From assembly GCA_031291275.1 (NCBI GenBank), contig JARLJJ010000199.1, positions 1 through 35,597 of the forward strand: a DNA stretch of 35,597 nucleotides, in the 5' to 3' direction. Of this stretch, positions 26,321 through 32,704 are shown in pieces. The position numbers and the translations under genes were made by a program. The stretch is from Formivibrio sp. (GTDB lineage: Bacteria; Pseudomonadota; Gammaproteobacteria; Burkholderiales; Chitinibacteraceae). The notes beneath the pieces are model-generated. The model did no database searches. It saw only the letters and a program-made list of their open reading frames with translations, and had not been told where the DNA came from. The first letter of the stretch is position 1. Each line of letters starts with the position of its first letter.

Positions 26321-27097
26321 ATGACACCACAACAGCAATTCGAATCCGAACGCCATGAGCGACTGAGCAGCTACCCCCAGGACAAGGCTTTTGTCGAACT
26401 GTCGCAACAATGGCTGCAACAGTCCATGGACAAAAAATACGTCTACAACTTCGACTGGTTAGGTCGCCCCATCATTCAATACCCTCAAGACATGGTGGCG
26501 ATTCAAGATTTGATATGGACCATTCGCCCCGACCTGATCGTGGAAACCGGTATTGCTCACGGTGGCTCACTGATCCTGAGCGCATCTATGCTGGCCATGT
26601 TGGACATGTGTGATGCCATTCAAAGTGGCGTTATCTTGGATCCCCGGAAATCCTCCCGCAAGGTGATCGGCATCGACATCGACATTCGACCGCATAACCG
26701 CGCGGCGATCGAGGCCCACCCCATGGCCAGCCGCATCCAGATGTTTCAAGGGTCGTCCATTGACCCTGGCGTGGTGGCCCAAGTCAAGGAAGCTGCTCTA
26801 GGCTACAAAAAAGTCATGGTGTTCCTGGACTCGATGCACACCCACGACCATGTGCTGGGTGAATTGAATGCGTACGCCACTCTGGTGAGCCCAGGCAGCT
26901 ATTGCGTGGTGTTTGACACGTTTGTGGAAGACATGCCGCCCAAATTCTTTGCCGACCGCCCTTGGGATGTGGGTAACAACCCCAAAACAGCAACAAAACA
27001 ATGGCTGACAACTAACTCCGACTTTTTGATTGATCGCACCATCGAGCACCGCCTCATGGTTACGGTAGCACCTGACGGTTTTCTATTGCGCAAGTAA
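26321..27097 (+). CDS. CmcI-like SAM-dependent O-methyltransferase
   Basis: A 258-residue member of the cephalosporin hydroxylase (CmcI)/rhamnosyl O-methyltransferase family. Seen are DLIVETGIAHGGSL (71-84), IGIDIDIRPHN (117-126), VFLDSMHTHDHVLGEL (168-182) and the metal/substrate region around VFDTFVEDMPP and DRPWDVGNNPKTA. Despite the family name, such proteins in glycan clusters usually O-methylate a sugar; I infer that role here. AGGAG lies 8 nt before the ATG, the strongest ribosome site in this cluster. It follows the epimerase after 40 nt. GC content is closer to that of the CDP-sugar cassette than to the genes after it. Confidence 0.85.
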   Translation: MTPQQQFESERHERLSSYPQDKAFVELSQQWLQQSMDKKYVYNFDWLGRPIIQYPQDMVAIQDLIWTIRPDLIVETGIAHGGSLILSASMLAMLDMCDAIQSGVILDPRKSSRKVIGIDIDIRPHNRAAIEAHPMASRIQMFQGSSIDPGVVAQVKEAALGYKKVMVFLDSMHTHDHVLGELNAYATLVSPGSYCVVFDTFVEDMPPKFFADRPWDVGNNPKTATKQWLTTNSDFLIDRTIEHRLMVTVAPDGFLLRK

Positions 27098-27116
27098 ATT
27101 AGCAGCCTCTAAAATC

Positions 27117-28067
27117 ATGGAAAAAATTGCCATATTTTTACCAGTTCACAATGAAGAAAAATACCTAAACAAAACGATTGATTCAATCCTTTGTCAAGAC
27201 TATGGGAATTTTGATTTAATTATTTCAGAAAATTACTCAACCGACCATACCGCTGAAATTGCAGCCAATTTCCAGGAGAAAGATGCAAGAATAAAAATAA
27301 TTCGACCAAATGGAAAACTTAACTCTTTTGGAAACTTAAATTTCTCTGTCGAATATATTTGCAAAGGCAACTACTTTGCCAGTATGATGCTGGGAGGTCA
27401 TGATCTCATTTCAAAAAATGTCTTATCAAGCTGCATCAGCTGTTTGATTAAAAATCCCAATGCAAGCATAGCTTATCAAGCCAACTCTTTTGAAATTGAC
27501 GAAGAGGACAATATCACCAGAAAATGGCCAACATTCCATGAATCTGGGCACATGAACAGTGTATTTGATGCGACATTAACAATACTTAGTCTTATGTACA
27601 ACACTCCAATTTTTGGACTATGGAGACAAACTGTGCGTGAGAAAGTAAAATTCAGATATCCATGTGTAGGCGCAGATCATCTGTATATTGCTGAAGCAGT
27701 CTCTCGTGGCCCCATATTGCCATGCACAGATGCTGAAGTTTATTTGCGACGCTCACCTGTGACTGATAACTATTTGGGTAAACATTTTGCCATCGCATCC
27801 GGTGATGAGGCTGCCACCAAAGATATGCTTACACAGCTTTCGTGGCTGATTGATATTGTAGAAAAATGCACGACAGGATACCCTGAATATGCACGTGCTC
27901 TACATAAAACGGCAGCAATATCTCTTTATCTAATGAGATATAATCATCATTTCCAAACCTTTGGAACAACCATTCAAGCCGCTTTTACCAACGATATTCT
28001 GACCGACTTCATTAACAAGCAGATTGCAGGAAGTGACAGTATGAAATATATATGCCAACCCTTATAA
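27117..28067 (+). CDS. Glycosyltransferase family 2 protein, diverged
   Basis: Inverting GT-A type sugar transferase of 316 residues. The N-terminus IAIFLPVHNEEKYLNKTIDSIL followed by SENYSTDHT (37-45) is the GT2 nucleotide-binding pattern. The usual metal-binding D-x-D at the end of the core strand is replaced by MMLGGHD, with GGHD at 93-96, so metal use may differ. The second half lacks membrane helices. The gene is AT-rich, unlike the CmcI-like gene 19 nt upstream, and resembles the 19.7-21.7 kb genes in composition. No clear ribosome site is visible. It is the last plus-strand gene of the glycan region; target unknown. Confidence 0.83.
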   Translation: MEKIAIFLPVHNEEKYLNKTIDSILCQDYGNFDLIISENYSTDHTAEIAANFQEKDARIKIIRPNGKLNSFGNLNFSVEYICKGNYFASMMLGGHDLISKNVLSSCISCLIKNPNASIAYQANSFEIDEEDNITRKWPTFHESGHMNSVFDATLTILSLMYNTPIFGLWRQTVREKVKFRYPCVGADHLYIAEAVSRGPILPCTDAEVYLRRSPVTDNYLGKHFAIASGDEAATKDMLTQLSWLIDIVEKCTTGYPEYARALHKTAAISLYLMRYNHHFQTFGTTIQAAFTNDILTDFINKQIAGSDSMKYICQPL

Positions 28068-28305
28068 GTTGCTGCCCATGAGCAGAAATTTTGTGCTTTG
28101 AACCCAGGTTGTTTGTTTTTTTCATATACACGGTAGAAGACTTTTCAGTAACAGTTCATGTGCGCTCGCCAAGAGCGATGACCCATTTATCATCAAGTCT
28201 AATTCTTGATTTATTTATAATAATAAAACAAAGAAAATATGAAATACCTAATTGATATCCCCGGAAACGTGTAATCTACGCACAAATTATGCACAGAATG
28301 CAGGG

Positions 28306-28340
28306 CGTCGAATTTCGACGTGCATTCGACTCAAGTCGAA
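28306..28340. repeat. Tandem pair of TTCGAC palindromes
   Basis: Two perfect 7-bp inverted repeats lie 4 nt apart: CGTCGAA-T-TTCGACG (28306-28320) and TTCGACT-CA-AGTCGAA (28325-28340). All four arms contain the hexamer GTCGAA or TTCGAC. The layout could be an operator with two dimer sites, a small structured RNA end, or a recombination site. No T-run follows, so it is not a standard terminator. Confidence 0.6.
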
Positions 28341-28387
28341 CTGTATTTTAAATTTCCGTTACAGCCGACAATCATAAGCTGACAAGC

Positions 28388-28409
28388 ATCCTTGACTATA
28401 ACCAAGGAT
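28388..28409. terminator. Stem-loop just after the fkbM-type gene stop
   Basis: ATCCTTG and CAAGGAT form a perfect 7-bp stem with an 8-nt loop, starting 1 bp beyond the stop of the minus-strand methyltransferase gene. There is no T-run on either side, so if it ends transcription it is not a classic intrinsic terminator. The position between convergent genes is the main support. Confidence 0.35.
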
Positions 28410-28410
28410 A

Positions 28411-29073
28411 TTATAACCCGATCAATGCTCTTTTTACAAATAGGGCATCAGCGTGGTGAAATGCATTAAAGTTTAAATTATTCAGCGTAAAACCATGTAA
28501 CTCAAACAACGAACAATAGTTGGCAAGAGACTGCATTCCCTCATAGAGATTACCGCGAATCAACTCCATGTAAACATAATTCATCTGATTCAACGTTCGA
28601 GATGAACCTAACAAGACTTTGTATTCTGCGCCCTGGACATCCATGTACAAGGTATCTAATTCTTTAGTAACCGCTTCGTGGCCATTAATTTCAAGAAAAG
28701 TAATGACCTCATCAACTGTTGTTGATTTTAAATTTACGGTTTCGTTAAATTTTACATAATCAAAAATCTTAAGATGATCCTTGGGCGGAAGTATGCTGCT
28801 GGACATACCGCCATTAGAGGAGACGTGAAAGGTATAGGATTTATTTGAATAATCTGAACACAACGCATTAACAGCAACGAAGCCGGGTATTTGACGACAC
28901 ATGCTTGATATGGAGGCAAATGGATCTGGCAAGGGTTCAATCAAAACACCATGGGTCACTCCATTGTCTAAAAATTGCTGTAGTTCTTGACCATAACTCG
29001 CGCCGACTTGTAATATACCCCTAGACGCCGGAAGATTCATGCCTTTTATCATCTGAAACAAGTTGTCAGCCAC
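28411..29073 (-). CDS. FkbM-family methyltransferase
   Basis: SAM-dependent methyltransferase of about 220 residues, probably acting on a sugar hydroxyl. Family marks are GILQVGASYGQELQQF (in place of the common DVGANxG), VLIEPLPD, the STTVDEV segment and LDTLYMDVQGAEYKVLLG, which matches the KxDVEGxE signature. I place the start at GTG 29073, with GGAG 9 nt upstream; a TTG at 29088 would add five residues. It is AT-rich and stands alone on the minus strand, between the plus-strand glycan genes and a transposase remnant. Its acceptor is unknown; the neighbours suggest a glycan. Confidence 0.85.
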   Translation of the reverse strand: MADNLFQMIKGMNLPASRGILQVGASYGQELQQFLDNGVTHGVLIEPLPDPFASISSMCRQIPGFVAVNALCSDYSNKSYTFHVSSNGGMSSSILPPKDHLKIFDYVKFNETVNLKSTTVDEVITFLEINGHEAVTKELDTLYMDVQGAEYKVLLGSSRTLNQMNYVYMELIRGNLYEGMQSLANYCSLFELHGFTLNNLNFNAFHHADALFVKRALIGL

Positions 29074-29266
29074 TTTAATATTCTCCAATAATTAACAAAT
29101 ATTCCAGTTCACTAAAAATGAATCATACCTGCTCCCATGGCTATCAAGACAATGAATGAGATGCATCAAGAAGAACCCCGCACCCGCTTACGTTAATTTC
29201 ATTGACGCATATCGAAAGAAATGCAGAAATTTTCGAAATTGGTGTCGAACCCGGGTGTTCTCCGCC

Positions 29267-29525
29267 ATGTATGAGGCCAACATCAAGTGCGGTCGCCCCG
29301 GCATCGCCCCCGAAGTTACTACGCGCCATGCTCTTGCCGGTGTTTTGCAGCATCCGCTCTGAGCACCAACTCATGGAGCAGACGCAATACAAGCTTCTGT
29401 TTCGCTGGATCACCGGCTTGACCATGGACGATGCCATGTGAGTGCCAACGGTCTTCACCAAAAATCGTGTGCGTTTGATCCAACACGACGCTGTCATTGA
29501 ACTCTGTCACCAATACAAAACCCTA
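29267..29525 (+). pseudogene. IS5-type transposase fragment, frameshifted
   Basis: A remnant of the N-terminal part of an IS5-group transposase. One frame reads MYEANIKCGRPGIAPE, then a shift to another frame at CCCCCGAAG (about 29308-29316) continues with KLLRAMLLPVFCSIRSEHQ, QLMEQTQYKLLFRWITGL and TMDDAM. An in-frame TGA at 29439-29441 stands where the family has TGG (DDAMW). After it, VPTVFTKNRVRLIQHDAVIEL continues the same homology. So there is one frameshift, one nonsense change, and loss of the catalytic C-terminal part. No terminal inverted repeats or target duplications were found. It ends at the 3' end of the GT41 gene. Confidence 0.75.
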
Positions 29526-31325
29526 GTTGAAAATCTCGAGTAAATGGGATTCCAAGTTTCGGACAAATCGCGTTGTATCAAACAACCGTCCTTCATGGTG
29601 TTCATGCGTTAGTTGCGCTTTCAATCGGGAGAGTGAAGTGGCGTTATTGGCAAGTTGGATGGCTTTTTGTTCGTAGGCACGCAAGTCAAAAGTAATCAGC
29701 TCAAGTTGATTCGCCGCAGTCAACAGTGCCCCTGCCATGCGGGATGCAAACGCACGCCCCGTTAGTGTCAGTATCGGCAAGCCCATCCATAGCGCATCAT
29801 TTGCAGTGGTGCCAGCATTAAATGGAAATGTGTCCAAAAATAAGTCTGCGATTTGGTAGCGGGCCAAATAGTCTTCTGGCGAAACGCGCCCTGCAAAAAT
29901 CAGCCGTTCCCGTCCAATACCACGCGCTTCGGCCTCCAGAATCAGGTTGTCCTGCGCCCACTGGTTGTCTGACAGTAGCCACAAGACGCTGCCGGGGACG
30001 CCATGCAAAATGCGCATCCAAGCATCAAATACCTCTGGGGTGATTTTGTAATTGTTATTGAATGAACAGAATACAAAACCTTCCGTCGGCAAGCCACTAC
30101 TCTGCCTTGTGGGTATCGAGCCCACCTTGCGTTTGCGGTCGCTGATCTGATACACATCGGGCATGTAGATGGGCTTTTCCGAATAATGTACTGCTTCTGA
30201 CTCAGGGATCAAAAACTTATCTGCAATCACATAGTCGATGGACGGCAGGCCTGTCGTTGCCGGCAAGCCCAAATATGTAATTTGCAAAGGTGCAGGTCGA
30301 TACGCCAACATATTGGCCCGCGCTCCAGCTGTTTGCCCTTGCAAGTCGATCAAGATATCGACCTCATCTGCTCGGATTTTATTTGCAGCATCTCTATCAC
30401 TCATTTGGTTGATACGTGTGAAATGATCCATCGCTGCAATCACCCGCTTGCGCAGCTCGGAGCCATCCTCAGGGCTCCAGCAATACCCAAAGACTTCAAA
30501 TTTTTCTCGGTCAAGCAGTTCAAACAACTCCACGGTGAGCATAGATACGGGATGCAGGCAGAAATCAGAGGAACAAAACCCCAGTCGAATCTTACGGTGG
30601 CCGTATCCCTTTGGATTGGCCAGCATAGGAACCCCGTCAAGAAACTTTTTCCGTGCAAATCTGGTAGCAGTCGCCAGTTGCTCTGCGGGATCATCCGTGA
30701 TACTCAGCATGGACAACACTGAGGTACTTTCGCGCATGAATGCCTCGGTGATGCGCGGCAACTTCGTGTAGACAGGCCAAATGCATTGCTTTTGACGCAA
30801 ACTGATCCAGTGGTGCAACACATCTGCTTGGTTTGGCTCAATTCCAAGACTCTTTGTTAGATAGTAAACTGCTTCGGAGAGCCGCTTTTTCCCCTCCAAG
30901 ACACGCCCGAGGTGGTTCAGCGCCATCGCTACCAAAGGTCTATTTTCGACACGAGATACCGAGGCGTTTTGATCGATCCATCGCCATTGCTCCAACGCTT
31001 TCTCAGTATCGCCCGAGCGTTCATACAATGACCCCAGATTCAACCTTGGCTGCAAAAAACCGGGTGACAACTCAAAAGCACGGCCATAAGCAGATTTCGC
31101 ACCCTCCAAGTCGTTGACATTGCTCAGTGTGACGCCCAGGTTGAAATACGCTGCGTGAAGATAAGGTGACTTGCTTCTCTGAACCCAAGTGGAATAGAGC
31201 ACTGCAGCCAATGGCAGCAAACCTTCTGCCTCAAGCTGACTAGCACTGGTAATTAAGTTATCAAATGTCATCTGGCCATTCCATGCAGCCAATACATCGA
31301 TTGGAAACGACTCATTTGCACTCAT
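29523..31325 (-). CDS. TPR protein with GT41 (SPINDLY/OGT-type) glycosyltransferase domain
   Basis: A 600-residue predicted cytoplasmic protein O-glycosyltransferase. Residues of about 50-170 form TPR-like helices (AYFNLGVTLSNVNDLEGAKS, FLQPRLNLGSLYERSGDTEK). From about 240 onward lies the GT41 catalytic region, with RKIRLGFCSSDFCLHPVSML, ITYLGLPATTGLPSIDYVIAD, FNNNYKITPEVFDAW and FLDTFPFNAGTTANDALWMGLPILTL. These match the core of bacterial OGT-like proteins that use UDP-sugars. The ATG at 31325 overlaps the hlyD-type stop (TGATG), with AGGG 7 nt upstream. Operon position suggests it modifies the protein exported by the adjacent type I system; that is an inference. An alternative substrate is flagellin, given the flagellar neighbourhood. 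Confidence 0.88.
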   Translation of the reverse strand: MSANESFPIDVLAAWNGQMTFDNLITSASQLEAEGLLPLAAVLYSTWVQRSKSPYLHAAYFNLGVTLSNVNDLEGAKSAYGRAFELSPGFLQPRLNLGSLYERSGDTEKALEQWRWIDQNASVSRVENRPLVAMALNHLGRVLEGKKRLSEAVYYLTKSLGIEPNQADVLHHWISLRQKQCIWPVYTKLPRITEAFMRESTSVLSMLSITDDPAEQLATATRFARKKFLDGVPMLANPKGYGHRKIRLGFCSSDFCLHPVSMLTVELFELLDREKFEVFGYCWSPEDGSELRKRVIAAMDHFTRINQMSDRDAANKIRADEVDILIDLQGQTAGARANMLAYRPAPLQITYLGLPATTGLPSIDYVIADKFLIPESEAVHYSEKPIYMPDVYQISDRKRKVGSIPTRQSSGLPTEGFVFCSFNNNYKITPEVFDAWMRILHGVPGSVLWLLSDNQWAQDNLILEAEARGIGRERLIFAGRVSPEDYLARYQIADLFLDTFPFNAGTTANDALWMGLPILTLTGRAFASRMAGALLTAANQLELITFDLRAYEQKAIQLANNATSLSRLKAQLTHEHHEGRLFDTTRFVRNLESHLLEIFN

Positions 31326-32704
31326 CACGGTTCCCTCACCGCCTCATTGAGCCCTTTTGTCAAGGGCCAGGCCAAGTATGAAATAACTGAGCGTTGACCA
31401 ACAACAATCTCAGCCGACAAGGTCATCCCAGGTAGTAATCGAGATTTGTCCGCCATGTTGTTCAAGTGAATCGACCCCAGCGTCAGTCGAGCCAAATAAT
31501 AGGCGCCACCCGTTGCGCCACTATTGGTCTCATGCTTGAACGCGTCTTCACTAATCGTACGCACTTTGGCATCAATCATTCCGTGCTTTTGATAGGGAAA
31601 GGCATCCAGTTTGACATGTACCGGATACCCCGCTCTAACATAACCCACATCAACTGCGTCAATCTGCACTTCGGCCTCTAGACTCACATTTAGCGGCACG
31701 AGTGTAAAGAACGTTTGTGCAGGCTGAACAATAGAGCCTACTGAAAGTTTTGCTATTTCAAGAACAACTGCGTCAGAAGGAGCTGTCAAAGTCACAAGGT
31801 CAGATCTTTTATCAGCCTTTTGAATTTGCTCTTTCAACGAGTCACGCTCGCGGGTGATATTGAGCAAGTCTTCCATGATCTTCTGCCGCCAACCTCTCTC
31901 GAACGCAGTTCGCTCAGAATCCAGGGCTGACAAATCTCGTCTAATTTCGACCTCACGGTTTGACACCAACTCCAATTCACGCTCCACCTCTTTGGACCGC
32001 TGTTGCGCCTCAAGCAGCTGTAGAGGAGCTCCAAATTTTTGCGCCACCATTTTTTCTTGCATTGCCTCAATCTCTTTCAGCGATTTCAATCTTGAAGCTA
32101 CAAGACTTTGGTCACGCCGATTGGTCGCCAATGCAGCACGCGCTTTAGCGATGTTTTCTGACAATTTCATTTGCTGCGCTTGGTAATTTGCTTTTCTCTC
32201 CGAAAGCAAGCTTGCTTGCAACCGATCGTCTGCGTTGGTGTTATTTCTTCTGGTAGATGTTTCGCCCGATAGCTCCTGCTCAAAATCCTGAATTTGCGTT
32301 TCCAAACTATCAAGTCGGGTTTTCAGTTGAGACTCATCTGCCTTCGCAAAAGTGGCATCCAGCGTGGCCAAAACATCGCCCTTCTTTACCGACTGTCCTA
32401 CTTGTACATCAATGGTCTTGATGATGGACAATTCAAGTGGCTGCACCACCACATTGGGTAGCGGATTAATCAGGCGACCTTGCGCCACAACCACTTTTTC
32501 AAGTTCAGAGAAGCTCGCCCACAATCCAAATGACACAAAAGCCAGCAGCAACACATGCATGGTGACCTGAGCCATGCGTGGTACCGGGCTGCGCTCAATT
32601 TCATCGGCATCAGGCAGATAGGCGATGACCGTTTTGACCTTGCTTCGCTTGCCCCCAACAAATGGAAGCCAACGCATTAAAGATGGCTTGTTTGCTGGTT
32701 CCAT
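31325..32704 (-). CDS. Type I secretion periplasmic adaptor, HlyD family
   Basis: Membrane fusion protein that links the inner-membrane ABC exporter to a TolC-type outer-membrane channel. The 459 residues have a short cytoplasmic end, one membrane helix at about 45-65, a first biotinyl/lipoyl half (VQVGQSVKKGDVLATLDAT), long coiled-coil hairpins (about 115-295), a second lipoyl half (LTAPSDAVVLEIAKLSVGSIV) and a C-terminal beta domain ending in GMTLSAEIVVGQRSVISYLAWPL. This end is typical of HlyD/LapC/PrtE proteins. It overlaps the exporter gene by 28 nt and the GT41 gene by 3 nt, so all are likely translated together. No TolC gene is in the window. Confidence 0.94.
   Translation of the reverse strand: MEPANKPSLMRWLPFVGGKRSKVKTVIAYLPDADEIERSPVPRMAQVTMHVLLLAFVSFGLWASFSELEKVVVAQGRLINPLPNVVVQPLELSIIKTIDVQVGQSVKKGDVLATLDATFAKADESQLKTRLDSLETQIQDFEQELSGETSTRRNNTNADDRLQASLLSERKANYQAQQMKLSENIAKARAALATNRRDQSLVASRLKSLKEIEAMQEKMVAQKFGAPLQLLEAQQRSKEVERELELVSNREVEIRRDLSALDSERTAFERGWRQKIMEDLLNITRERDSLKEQIQKADKRSDLVTLTAPSDAVVLEIAKLSVGSIVQPAQTFFTLVPLNVSLEAEVQIDAVDVGYVRAGYPVHVKLDAFPYQKHGMIDAKVRTISEDAFKHETNSGATGGAYYLARLTLGSIHLNNMADKSRLLPGMTLSAEIVVGQRSVISYLAWPLTKGLNEAVREP

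Larger units (their letters stand above)
28068..28410. other. AT-rich gap between convergent genes
   Basis: A gap of 343 bp between the stops of the GT2 and FkbM genes. I see no protein gene. It holds several dyads: CGCTC-GCCAA-GAGCG around 28165-28180, TCAAG...CTTGA followed by TTTATTT near 28194-28220 (a weak terminator candidate for the GT2 gene), the double TCGAA/TTCGA palindrome at 28306-28340, and the stem at 28388-28409. No transposase remnant is recognisable. Confidence 0.5.

Noticed and set aside
29144..29497. Minus-strand open frame of 117 codons across the transposase relic
   Set aside because: It runs antisense to the IS5-type homology, which is read on the plus strand in two frames.
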